NCBI GenBank assembly: GCA_016213245.1
Contig: JACRBC010000008.1
Location: forward strand, 1-36,152
DNA from: Candidatus Solibacter usitatus
GTDB lineage: Bacteria > Acidobacteriota > Terriglobia > Bryobacterales > Bryobacteraceae
Direction of reading: 5' to 3'
DNA length: 36,152 nt
Below are positions 8,484 to 16,734 of this stretch, in pieces (within the stretch, counting starts at the first letter, position 1; each line of letters begins with the position of its first letter). The position numbers and the translations under genes are program-made. The notes beneath the pieces were generated by a model, which saw only the letters and a list, made by a program, of their open reading frames with translations, was not told the DNA's origin and made no database searches.

Positions 8484-10148
8484 ATGATCACGAGACCTAC
8501 CTTCAGTGTGTGTCTGGCGGTACTGCTTTTCGCCGCCTCAGCGCCGCTCGTGGGGCAGGCCAAGCCGGCGGCGCTGGCGCCGCCGGTTCCCAACACGACC
8601 TGCGCGGAGTGCCACGATGTGGAGGCCAAACTGGCCAAATCGGCGCACGCGCCGGTGGCCTGTGCATCCTGCCACGCCCGGCACGAGACCTACCCGCACC
8701 CCGACAAGCAGCCCAAACCAGTGTGCCGGAGCTGTCACGAGCAGACGGCCAACGACTACGAGCAGAGCGAGCACGCGCAGCAGATGCGCCGCGGCAACGG
8801 CATGGCGCCGGAGTGCGTCTCCTGCCACGGTAAGGTACACGAGGTCACCCGCGCGCTGTCGCCGGAGTTCCACAAAGCGGTGCCGGAAACCTGCGGGATG
8901 TGCCACGACAAGGCCGCCGAACACTTCAACAAGTCGGTGCACGGCACGGCGGTGGCCGCCGGAGTGACCGACGCGCCCGTGTGCTCGGACTGCCACGGCG
9001 GCCACAGGATTCTGAAGAAGGACAACCCGAAGTCGACCGTCTTTCCCGGCAGCGTGCCGGATACTTGCGGCCACTGCCACGGGGACGTGCGGTTGGCACG
9101 TCGTTACAATCTGCCGGGAGACCGCATCTCCTCGTTCAACGAGAGTTTCCACGGCCTGGCGCTGAAGTCGGGCAATCAGAGCGTCGCCGATTGCGCGTCA
9201 TGCCACGGGTACCACGACATCCTCCCCTCCGCCGATCCAAAGTCGATGACGCACCCGCTGAACCTGGCCAAGACCTGTGGTTCCTGCCATCCCGGCGCCG
9301 GAAGCCGGTTTGCCATCGGGGCGATTCACGAAGTGGAGAACCCCAAGACCGCGTGGCCGGTGGAGTGGGCGCGGGTCTTCTACCTGCTGGTCATTCCCGG
9401 AACCATCGGCTTCATGCTCTTGCACCACGCCGGCGATTTCATCATGAAGCTCACGCACATGCGCTTCCAGGGCCGCGACGTGCCGATGCAGATGCTCCGC
9501 CCGGTCACCTCGCAGCATGAGCGGATGTATGCGTTGGAAAGGATGCAGCACGCGGCGCTGGCGCTGAGTTTCTTCGTGCTCGCCTATACCGGTTTTGCGC
9601 TCCACTACCCGGACTCCTGGTGGGCCAGTTGGTTCCTGCATTGGGAGGACAAGTACCCGCTGCGTGGCACCGTGCACCGGACCGCGGGCGCCGTGATGGT
9701 GGTGACCTCCATCGCCCATGTGGCTACGGTGATATTCAACCGCAAGCTCCGTGATCATTGGAAGGAACTGCTGCCGGCGGCCGGGGACTTGCGCGAGATG
9801 GTGGAGGGCACGTTATGGCGGCTGGGCATGCGCAAGCAGAAGCCGCACCAGTCTTCGCACAGCTACATCGAGAAGATCGAGTACTGGGCGCTGGTCTGGG
9901 GCACGGTGGTGATGGCCGCCACCGGAGCCCTGTTGTGGTTCAACGACTGGACCATGACCATCATGCCGAAGATGTGGATCGACTTTGCCCGGGTCATCCA
10001 CTTCTACGAAGCGGTGCTGGCCACCCTCGCCGTCGTGGTGTGGCACTGGTACAGCGTGATCTTCGACCCCGACGTGTACCCGATGGATCCGTCGTGGCTG
10101 ACGGGGTACAGCCCGCGGCCGGACGACAATTCAGACCACCGGGACTGA
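8484..10148 (+). CDS. Nonaheme cytochrome c fused to b-type cytochrome domain (CbcL-like)
   Basis: The ATG at 8484 (GAGGTG at 8472-8477) gives 554 residues; an in-frame TTG at 8466 would add six. A signal peptide (about 5-25) precedes nine CXXCH sites with first cysteines at 40, 60, 81, 111, 137, 167, 195, 237 and 265. A membrane domain follows with helices near 296-316, 355-374, 398-418, 466-486 and 504-525. H356, H398, H412, H506 and H521 are candidate b-heme ligands in the same order as in the 19-heme protein. The C-terminal YPMDPSWLTG corresponds to FPMDTVIFTG there, so the two are paralogues. Nine c hemes plus a HydC/FdnI-like b domain is the architecture of Geobacter CbcL, an inner-membrane quinol oxidase used in low-potential extracellular respiration. 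The function here is inferred from that similarity. A NapC-like gene follows after 37 bases. Confidence 0.9.
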   Translation: MITRPTFSVCLAVLLFAASAPLVGQAKPAALAPPVPNTTCAECHDVEAKLAKSAHAPVACASCHARHETYPHPDKQPKPVCRSCHEQTANDYEQSEHAQQMRRGNGMAPECVSCHGKVHEVTRALSPEFHKAVPETCGMCHDKAAEHFNKSVHGTAVAAGVTDAPVCSDCHGGHRILKKDNPKSTVFPGSVPDTCGHCHGDVRLARRYNLPGDRISSFNESFHGLALKSGNQSVADCASCHGYHDILPSADPKSMTHPLNLAKTCGSCHPGAGSRFAIGAIHEVENPKTAWPVEWARVFYLLVIPGTIGFMLLHHAGDFIMKLTHMRFQGRDVPMQMLRPVTSQHERMYALERMQHAALALSFFVLAYTGFALHYPDSWWASWFLHWEDKYPLRGTVHRTAGAVMVVTSIAHVATVIFNRKLRDHWKELLPAAGDLREMVEGTLWRLGMRKQKPHQSSHSYIEKIEYWALVWGTVVMAATGALLWFNDWTMTIMPKMWIDFARVIHFYEAVLATLAVVVWHWYSVIFDPDVYPMDPSWLTGYSPRPDDNSDHRD

Positions 10149-10185
10149 ATCTAGCACTTCAGTACGGTAGAATAGAGATTCAATC

Positions 10186-11637
10186 ATGAAGTTCAAGCAA
10201 TGGCTCGCGCCCCTAGTCTATCTCGCCAGTAACTGGATCAGCCTGATCGGTGTTGTGCTGGTCACCACGGCCGGCATCCTGTGGATTCTGCTGATCCCCA
10301 GCACCATGAGGGGGGGGCACGCATCCGGACCCTATATAGGAATTCTTCAGTTCATGATGCTGCCTGCCGTGTTCTTCGCCGGCTTGGCGCTCATCCCGCT
10401 AGGGATGTGGTGGTTCAAGAAGCGGAACAAAGGCAAACTGCCCGAGCGCTTCCCGCCGCTGGACTTCGACAACCCCAGGTTCCGGAGGTTGCTGGCGTTT
10501 CTCGGCGCAACCACGGTGGCCAACCTGGTGATCGGCGGATCGCTGACCTACAAGGCGGTCGCCTACATGGAATCGGTCAACTTCTGCGGACAGACCTGTC
10601 ACGTAGTGATGAAGCCGGAGTTCACCGCCTACCAGAACTCTCCGCACTCGCGCGTGGAGTGCGTCTCCTGCCACATCGGCCCCGGCGCCAACTGGTTCGT
10701 CAAGAGCAAGATCTCGGGCTCGTGGCAGGTGATCTCGGTCAGTTTGAACCTGTACCCGCGGCCCATTCCCACGCCGATTGAAAACCTGCGCCCGGCGCGC
10801 GAGACCTGCGAGGTGTGCCACTGGCCGCAGAAGTACGGCGGAGACCGGTTGCGGATCATTAACAGCTTCACCGACGATGAGCGGCCGAAATTGACCAGGA
10901 CGGTCCTGCTGATGCACATCGGCGGCGGCAACGGCTACGAGGGCATCCACGGCGCGCACATGGGGCCGGGCGTCGAGGTGCGCTACGCGCCTTCCGACAA
11001 GCAGCGGCAGAAGATCCCGTGGGTGGAGTACACCGGCAAGGAAGGCAAGAAGTTCGTCTTCAAGGCCGATGGGTACAAGGACGAAGGGCCGGGCAACATG
11101 GACGTGCGGACGATGGACTGCATGGACTGCCACAACCGCCCGTCGCACACCTACGAACTGCCTGAAAGGGCGCTGAACAAGTCGATGGCGGCGGGCGAAC
11201 TGGATCTGGATCTGCCGTTCGTGCGCAAAGCGGCGTTGGAAGTGCTGAAGCAGAAGTACGCCACCACGCAGGAATCCGAACGGGAGATCGTCCGCCGGTT
11301 CAAGGCCTACTACGAAAAGAACTACCCGGACCTGGCCAGGACCAAGGCCGCCGGCATCGATCGCAGCGCCCGCGCCGTGCTGGCCGTCTACGGCCGCAAC
11401 GTCTTCCCGGAGATGAACGTCAACTGGGGGAGCTATCCGAACAACATCGGACACACCGACTTCGACGGCTGCTTCCGCTGCCACGATGAGCGGCCCTCCA
11501 CCGCCGGCGGCCGCACCATCCCGCAGGACTGCGAAACTTGCCACAAGATGCTGGCGCAGGACGAGGAGGCGCCCAAGGTGCTCACCGACCTGGGGCTGGG
11601 TCACGCCTGGCAGACGGGGCTTGACAAGGGCAAGTAA
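10186..11637 (+). CDS. Six-heme NapC/NirT-like membrane cytochrome c
   Basis: This 483-residue protein has two N-terminal helices (about 12-38 and 52-75) and a third at about 103-125 that acts as the usual NapC/NrfH membrane anchor. Heme sites follow at C134, C159, C208, C312, C429 and C449. The first is CGQTCHVVM, a CX3CH spacing with a downstream Met, instead of CXXCH; the other five are standard. The segment CVSCHIGPGANWFVKSK is typical of NapC/NirT proteins. The roughly 270-residue extension beyond the tetraheme core carries the last three hemes and makes it much longer than NapC (about 200 residues). The family takes electrons from quinol and passes them to periplasmic partners. It lies 37 bases after the nonaheme gene. 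A TAGAAT box (10168-10173) might give a secondary promoter, but its -35 is poor. The partner reductase is not in the window. Confidence 0.88.
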   Translation: MKFKQWLAPLVYLASNWISLIGVVLVTTAGILWILLIPSTMRGGHASGPYIGILQFMMLPAVFFAGLALIPLGMWWFKKRNKGKLPERFPPLDFDNPRFRRLLAFLGATTVANLVIGGSLTYKAVAYMESVNFCGQTCHVVMKPEFTAYQNSPHSRVECVSCHIGPGANWFVKSKISGSWQVISVSLNLYPRPIPTPIENLRPARETCEVCHWPQKYGGDRLRIINSFTDDERPKLTRTVLLMHIGGGNGYEGIHGAHMGPGVEVRYAPSDKQRQKIPWVEYTGKEGKKFVFKADGYKDEGPGNMDVRTMDCMDCHNRPSHTYELPERALNKSMAAGELDLDLPFVRKAALEVLKQKYATTQESEREIVRRFKAYYEKNYPDLARTKAAGIDRSARAVLAVYGRNVFPEMNVNWGSYPNNIGHTDFDGCFRCHDERPSTAGGRTIPQDCETCHKMLAQDEEAPKVLTDLGLGHAWQTGLDKGK

Positions 11638-11672
11638 ACGGCGAACAAATAGGGTGGACACGGAGGTTCGCC

Positions 11673-12539
11673 ATGCCGCTGAAACACGTTGTTGTGCCCG
11701 TCGATTTCTCCGAGAAGAGCGAGGGCGCGGCGCGCTACGCCGAAGCTCTGCGCAAACGCTTCGGATGCAGCATCTCGCTGCTGCACGTGCTGGCCCCACC
11801 GCACTATGAGTTCGGCGCAATGGAGGTGGGCGGCAGCGTTCTGGAGGAGCTCTACCGCAACAGGACGGGTCAGGCGCGGCTGGATCTGGACGCCTTTCTG
11901 GCGTCCGAGATTGCTCCCGAGGGCGCCGGGCGGCTGCTTGTGGAGGGCGACCCGGCGGCCCAGATCGTCCATGTGGCGCACGAGCGGGGCGCGGACCTGA
12001 TCGTGATGCCCACGCACGGCTACGGGACATTCCGGCGGTTCATTCTCGGCTCGGTGACCGCCAAGGTTCTGCACGACGCCGACTGTCCCGTCTGGACCGG
12101 CGTTCATCTGGAGGCGCATTCGCCGGAAGAGGTCCGCTTCGAGCGCGTTGCGGTGGCCATCGACCTGGGCCCGCAGAGCGAACGTGCGCTGATGTGGGGC
12201 AAACGCTTTGCCGAATCGGCCGGGGCGCAGCTCATCATCATCCACGCCACACCAAACCTGGAGGGGCGTGCCGGCGATTACTTCGATCCGGACTGGCGGC
12301 GGCACATGGAGGCCTCTGTCCGCGAAGAGGTGACGGCGCTGCTGGCGCGGCTGGAGATGAACGCGCCCCTGATGGTGGACAGCGGCGAGCCTTCCGAGGT
12401 CGTCTGCGAGCTGGCGCGGGAGTGGAACGCCGACGTACTGGTGATCGGTCGCGGTTCGGCTGCCGGCGTCTTCGGGCGGCTGCGAGCCAACGCCTACTCC
12501 ATCATCCGGCAATCCCATTGCCCGGTGGTCAGCGTCTAA
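11673..12539 (+). CDS. Tandem universal stress protein (UspA family)
   Basis: The 288 residues form two Usp domains (about 1-150 and 153-288). The first opens LKHVVVPVDFSEKSEGA and ends with a nucleotide-loop-like segment HGYGTFRRFILGS, in which the first Gly of the G-2X-G-9X-GS pattern is replaced by Met (MPTHG). The second opens FERVAVAIDLGPQSERAL and has VIGRGSAAGVFGRL. Family members bind ATP or AMP and act in stress or energy-state responses in the cytoplasm. GGAGGT at 11662-11667 is a strong ribosome site. The gene follows the NapC-like gene after 35 bases in the same direction, so it probably ends the sigma-54 operon and may link it to energy status. Its stop overlaps that of the pseudogene on the other strand. 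Confidence 0.9.
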   Translation: MPLKHVVVPVDFSEKSEGAARYAEALRKRFGCSISLLHVLAPPHYEFGAMEVGGSVLEELYRNRTGQARLDLDAFLASEIAPEGAGRLLVEGDPAAQIVHVAHERGADLIVMPTHGYGTFRRFILGSVTAKVLHDADCPVWTGVHLEAHSPEEVRFERVAVAIDLGPQSERALMWGKRFAESAGAQLIIIHATPNLEGRAGDYFDPDWRRHMEASVREEVTALLARLEMNAPLMVDSGEPSEVVCELAREWNADVLVIGRGSAAGVFGRLRANAYSIIRQSHCPVVSV

Positions 12540-13561
12540 CCGGCACTGCCGGTGAACAGGCTCTCACTCTGGCGTTGGAGTACCGCCTGGAAATCCGGGT
12601 CGGCGATGGAGATGAGCGCCTCGGCCCGCTGGTGCAGGTTGCGGCCGTGCAGGTTGACTGCGCCGGAATCGGTGGCCGCCCAATGAACATCCGCTCGTGA
12701 AGCCACCACGCCGCCGCCGGGCTTGAGCCGGGCAACGAGCCTCGAAACCGCGCGCCCTTGGCCGTCGAGGGCAGGGCGATCACAGGGCCCCGTCTCCGGA
12801 ATGGGCCGCGCCGCCGATGAAGTCCACCTGCCCGCCCGCTCTTGCTGCCGTTGGTGACCGGGCCGCACTCGATCAGGGGAATCAGGCCGGCGCTGGGCAT
12901 CTCGGGATGGACGCTCAGCTCCTGGGGGTCCTTCAGGGCCAGCGGCACGGCTTCGGAATGCCGCCGATGCCGATCTGGATGGTGGCGCCGTGGGGGACGA
13001 GGTTGGCCACATGGCGCCCGATGGCGAGATGAACGGGGGTGACTTCGAGCGAAGGGAGTTGCGGCAGTGGCTGAGGCGACTCGACGATGGCGGCCGCCTC
13101 GCTGACGTGGACGGCGGAGTTGACGAAGGTCCGCGGCGACTGCTCGTTGACCTGCACCACCAGGCGCCCGGCGCTTCTGGCGGCAGCCAGCGGCATGTCG
13201 ATTCCGGGTCCGAGGCTCATCCAGCGGTGAAGATCAGGCGGGGCCTATGAAGAGGGCGCCATGGCGGAAGGAGCCGGCCGGGCCGGGCGCTGCCTACGGC
13301 GCCGGTCCGGGCGTGAGGCAGCGCCGCACCTCAACGCCGCGCGCTCTGGCGCGGGGCGTGCTCGCAAAGGGCGTCCAGCAGGGCTTGGGGCGCTGCGGCG
13401 CCCATGTGGACGTAGACGCGCTGGCCGCGCCCCGCACAGGCTCCACCGCCGCCACAGCGCCGCTGCGCCGGGCCGCCTACAGCCTTTGCCAATTGCTCAT
13501 CAGATCTCATCTTCGCCGAGATTCTTCCCTTCACGGTGCGGCTTGTCCGCCCGATATGCAC
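12536..13561 (-). pseudogene. Decayed acetyl-CoA hydrolase / 4-hydroxybutyrate CoA-transferase
   Basis: No intact frame covers this stretch, but pieces of one family appear in the correct order in different minus-strand frames. GQRVYVHMGAAAPQALLDAL (about 13450-13350) is the N-terminal motif, and GALFIGP lies near 13250. SLGPGIDMPLAAARSAGRL and HGATIQIGIGGIP fall in 13220-12950. ALKDPQELSVHPEM and VTNGSK follow in a second frame. GQVDFIGGAA lies in a third frame near 12830, and ADVHWAATDSGAVNL with RAEALISIADPDFQ comes before the stop at 12536. Compared with the usual length of about 430 residues, roughly 50 residues are missing after GALFIGP and about 60 after VTNGSK. The family moves CoA between acetate and other acyl groups. 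Several independent lesions argue against a sequencing error. This fills the 1.05-kb gap between the Usp and pentapeptide genes. Confidence 0.85.
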
Positions 13562-13594
13562 CTCAGGATAGGTATCTCAGGGTGATGCCGCGAA

Positions 13595-14533
13595 ATGCCG
13601 ATGTGGATCTCAGGTATGAACACGGATGACGCTGCCAATGCTGAAGCTCCAGCCGCGGCCGATGTGTGGAGGAGCGTGCTGGCGCCCCACGAATTGTGGC
13701 TCGATCGGCGCGAGGGCGGCTTTCGCGCCGTGCTCTCCGATCTGGCGCTGAGCGATGTGCGCGCACCGCTGGTGCGCCTGGCCAAGGCGTCGATGAGCCG
13801 GTTGGAGATGTGCGGCGCCACCTTGAACGGCGCCGGACTCGCCGGCGTGGAACTGGATCAGTGCGACCTGTCGATGGCGAATATGTCGGGCGCCGATCTG
13901 ACCGAAGGCCGGTGGAGCAAGGTCACGCTGAACGCCGCCAGCCTGTCGGCCGCCAACCTCTGTGAAATCCAGATGGAAGAGTGTCTTCTCCGCCAGGCGA
14001 AAGCGCCGCGCTCGCGCTGGCAGGAAGCGCGCCTGACCCGCTGCGACTTCCGCGAAGCCGTTCTGCCGCAGGCCGCCTTCCAGCACGCCTCCGTGCAGGA
14101 AGGCGATTTCTCCGGCGCCGACTTGGAAGGCGTCCTGTTCTACCGCGCCACGCTACGCTTCTGCCGCTTCAGGAAAACCCGCGCGGCGGGCACCAACTTC
14201 TCCTCGGCGCTGGTGGCCCAGTGCGATTTCTTCGAGGCATCTCTCGACCGCGCCCGCTTCTACCAGGCCGACCTCAGAGGCAGTTCCTTCGCCGGTTGCT
14301 CGCTACTCGACGCCGATTTCCGCGAATCGAAGCTCGACGGCTGTTCGCTGGCCGGCTGCCGGCTCGACGGCGCCCGCTTCGGCGCCGCCAGCCTGGTGGC
14401 CGCCGATCTCAGGGGCGCCAACCTGAGGCTGGCTCATCAACTGCAAGTCCGGCAGTTGATGCAGGCGCGCACCGACAACACCACCATTCTGCCCGGCGGC
14501 GCCTGCGGTCCGGCTCGCATGCTGGGGAATTAG
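13595..14533 (+). CDS. Pentapeptide-repeat protein
   Basis: After an N-terminal stretch of about 45 residues, the protein (312 residues) is built of A(D/N)LXX-type pentapeptides such as ADLTE, ANLCE, ADLEG, ADLRG, ADFRE and ANLRL from about residue 50 to 290. Such repeats fold as a right-handed quadrilateral beta-helix. Some family members mimic DNA, such as the quinolone-resistance Qnr proteins, but most have unknown partners. There is no signal peptide, so a cytoplasmic location is likely. The ATG at 13595 has AGGGTGA nine bases upstream; a second ATG at 13616 is possible. Its stop overlaps the stop of the convergent acyltransferase by three to four bases. The specific function is unknown. 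Confidence 0.88.
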   Translation: MPMWISGMNTDDAANAEAPAAADVWRSVLAPHELWLDRREGGFRAVLSDLALSDVRAPLVRLAKASMSRLEMCGATLNGAGLAGVELDQCDLSMANMSGADLTEGRWSKVTLNAASLSAANLCEIQMEECLLRQAKAPRSRWQEARLTRCDFREAVLPQAAFQHASVQEGDFSGADLEGVLFYRATLRFCRFRKTRAAGTNFSSALVAQCDFFEASLDRARFYQADLRGSSFAGCSLLDADFRESKLDGCSLAGCRLDGARFGAASLVAADLRGANLRLAHQLQVRQLMQARTDNTTILPGGACGPARMLGN

Positions 14534-15639
14534 TCGCCCGCGGGCTGGTTGGCCGGAATCCGCATCCCGTTCCACTGCTGGCGCGCCCACACCGAAAAGC
14601 CAGGGCGGCCCTTCCAGCCCGTGCGCGCCACCGACAGCCCGATCATCAGGCCGATGATCACTGCCGCCATCACGACCGTCTGCGCCACGCTCAGCGACTC
14701 CTTCCACACGCCGAACCAGCGGCCATACACCAGCTCGGTGTGCACCCAGTACACCAGCAGCGAGGTGCCGCCCAACTGGCGCACAAAGCTCCAGCCATTC
14801 GGGTTCATGTGGCGCGTCCAGAGGAATGCGAAACAGGCCAGCAGCAGGATCACCCCCAGCTTGATCAGGATCAGTCCCGGACTGTTTACCCAGAAATCGG
14901 AGCGCGCATAGAGCGAGTACGGCAGGTTGGAGAAGTACTGCGCGCCGAAGATCAGTCCCAGGCCCATCAGGGCCGCCCACTGCATCACGCGGTGCATCTC
15001 GGATTCCTCCACCAGCCGCAGGATGGAGCCCGCGCTCAGCCCGAAGGCGATGAACGCCGCCCAGGGGAAGAAGGCGAAGAAGTTCGCATCCGGGACCAGC
15101 CAGTGGCGCAGCAGCGGGTGGACCCAGTCCAGGTTCAACGAATGAATGATCGGCGCGGCACAGGCAATGGCCAGTCCGCTGACGGCGGCGAACCGCACGC
15201 GGTCGCGCGTCTCGAAAATCGCTAGCGGCGCCAGCACGGCGATACCCAGGGCCATCGAGTTCAGGATGTCCACGCGGAAGATGTCGGTCCACGGGCTTTG
15301 CCCGAATGCGAAGGCCCACATCTGGACGCGGAACAGGAACGCCACCGCCAGCAGGTAGCCGGCACGCCGCATCGCGGTGGCGGTCCGCTGCCACGGCGTC
15401 AGGCCCTTCCGCGCGCTGGAATCCATCAGGAAACCCAGCGTCACGCCCGTCAGAAACAGGAACACGGCCGGGGTGAGCCCTCCGCAGAACTGCGATAGCG
15501 TATAAGGCCCGTCGCCGCGGAGTTCCTTGGCGGTGAAGGAGTGGAACACGTGGCCCTGCAGCATGATCAACGCCGCGAAACCGCGCGTCCAGTCGAGGAA
15601 TGCGAGCCGCTGCCCGCTGGAGGAATGCATCTTGCCCAT
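14530..15639 (-). CDS. HGSNAT/DUF1624-type membrane acyltransferase
   Basis: The 369 residues form about ten membrane helices. The opening RLAFLDWTRGFAALIMLQGH and the following segment LTPAVFLFLTGVTLGF match the heparan-alpha-glucosaminide N-acetyltransferase/DUF1624 membrane acyltransferase group, in which an early histidine (here in QGHVFHSF) is thought to carry the acyl group. The substrate in bacteria is generally unknown, but cell-envelope glycans are likely. The ATG at 15639 lies nine bases after the stop of the LolA-like gene, so the two belong to one leftward operon. The C-terminal 40 residues are basic and may be cytoplasmic. The alternative is the OpgC/acyltransferase-3 family, which shares the general fold pattern. 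Confidence 0.75.
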   Translation of the reverse strand: MGKMHSSSGQRLAFLDWTRGFAALIMLQGHVFHSFTAKELRGDGPYTLSQFCGGLTPAVFLFLTGVTLGFLMDSSARKGLTPWQRTATAMRRAGYLLAVAFLFRVQMWAFAFGQSPWTDIFRVDILNSMALGIAVLAPLAIFETRDRVRFAAVSGLAIACAAPIIHSLNLDWVHPLLRHWLVPDANFFAFFPWAAFIAFGLSAGSILRLVEESEMHRVMQWAALMGLGLIFGAQYFSNLPYSLYARSDFWVNSPGLILIKLGVILLLACFAFLWTRHMNPNGWSFVRQLGGTSLLVYWVHTELVYGRWFGVWKESLSVAQTVVMAAVIIGLMIGLSVARTGWKGRPGFSVWARQQWNGMRIPANQPAGD

Positions 15640-15648
15640 GGCTTGCTT

Positions 15649-16353
15649 CTACTTGAGCGGCGTCTCCTTCTTCACGCCTTTGGGTAACTTCAGCTTGACG
15701 GAGTCCTCCGTCAAGCGGGGATTGATCTTGATCTCGCTGTAGGAAAACAGCACGTAGTCGCGCGAGGGTTGGTGGACCTTCTGTTGCACCGTGTTTCCCT
15801 CAGGATGGGAGATCCAGATTTCGATCAGCTTGACGTGCTTCTGCGCTTCGCTGGACGCCGGCGTCAATTCCAACCGGTCCGTCTTCACGCCATTGATCGT
15901 CTCTTCGCCGCCGTACTTTATAGCGTAACTCTTGCGAAGCTCCGAGCCCGGAGTGCCGAAACCCAGCAGCAGGAATTGATCGATCAGCGATCCCTGCTTG
16001 CCCAGGTCGTACTCCTGAACCGTCAGTGTCTTTGGATAGTAAATCTGGACCTTCTTGCCCTGGAAGGCGATCGCCCGCGGGTCCGGCCGCGTGAACTCCA
16101 CCAGGATTCGCATGTCCTTCGGCTTGGCGCGCAGTACCGAAAAGTCGCCGGACTCCTCCGTCGACTCCTTCACCAGCGCCGTGTAGGCGACCTTGCGCAC
16201 TTTGGCCGTCAGGCCCCGGAAGCCGTTGGCGGAACGGTCCATCCGCGCCAGCACCTCGTCCAGTGTGCCCGCCGGAGAAAGGCCCGGCAGAAGGAACAGG
16301 AAGGCTGCGGCACAGGCCCGCCGGCTGGTCAGTGGGTGAATCGCGGCAGTCAC
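15649..16353 (-). CDS. LolA-like outer-membrane lipoprotein-sorting protein
   Basis: This protein of 234 residues has a signal peptide (RRACAAAFLFLLPGLSPAG, about 11-29) and a LolA/LolB-like half-barrel. The domain starts TLDEVLARMDRSANGFRGLTAKV and continues through GKKVQIYYPKTLTVQEYDL and IWISHPEGNTVQQKV. The fold carries acylated proteins or other lipids across the periplasm. Lineage-specific versions such as this one may handle lipids other than lipoproteins. It starts with GTG at 16353, overlapping the TGA of the upstream gene (GTGA, 16350-16353), a sign of translational coupling. The partner acyltransferase lies directly downstream, so lipid or glycan modification and transport in the envelope are plausible. 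Confidence 0.75.
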   Translation of the reverse strand: MTAAIHPLTSRRACAAAFLFLLPGLSPAGTLDEVLARMDRSANGFRGLTAKVRKVAYTALVKESTEESGDFSVLRAKPKDMRILVEFTRPDPRAIAFQGKKVQIYYPKTLTVQEYDLGKQGSLIDQFLLLGFGTPGSELRKSYAIKYGGEETINGVKTDRLELTPASSEAQKHVKLIEIWISHPEGNTVQQKVHQPSRDYVLFSYSEIKINPRLTEDSVKLKLPKGVKKETPLK

Positions 16354-16685
16354 TTTTTCACAATCGCCATGTAGCCCTTGATCTCCTGCTCGGCGTCGAA
16401 AAACGGCTCCACATGGGTGACGTGCAGCCGCTTCCCCCGCTGGCCGAACAGCAGTTCGGATGCCCGCTGCGGCCTGTCCTGTTCAGGCGTTCCGGCCAGG
16501 AGATTGGTTTCCAGCCAGTAGATGTCGGCGTCCCCCACAGATGGCATCTGTACGATGCTGGAGGGCCGGGGTTGATCCTTGAAAAACGCGCGCGGGGTCA
16601 AAAAAATGAATGCCAGGATCACACCCACAGCCAGGTCGTACGGGCGGCTGCCCCGGGGAAAATCCCAGAAGATCAAGCGTTTCAT
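16350..16685 (-). CDS. Small single-helix membrane protein upstream of LolA-like gene
   Basis: The protein has 111 residues with one clear helix at about 17-35 (YDLAVGVILAFIFLTP) and a soluble C-terminal half, probably periplasmic, of about 75 residues. GGAGGT eight bases before the ATG at 16685 is a strong ribosome site. The stop overlaps the GTG start of the LolA-like gene by four bases. The family is not recognised. Coupling to the LolA-like and acyltransferase genes suggests a shared role in envelope lipid handling, but this is only positional inference. Confidence 0.7.
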   Translation of the reverse strand: MKRLIFWDFPRGSRPYDLAVGVILAFIFLTPRAFFKDQPRPSSIVQMPSVGDADIYWLETNLLAGTPEQDRPQRASELLFGQRGKRLHVTHVEPFFDAEQEIKGYMAIVKK

Positions 16686-16734
16686 CGCTTTAACCTCCAG
16701 TCTAGCAGAGCCGGGGCCCGGCCGCAGTCCCGCC

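Noticed and set aside
10399-12030. Minus-strand 543-codon frame over the NapC-like and Usp genes
   Set aside because: Runs antisense through two well-supported genes and shows no family features.
12817-13629. Several short plus-strand open frames between the Usp and pentapeptide genes
   Set aside because: They are frames opposite the CoA-transferase pseudogene and have no ribosome sites or domains.
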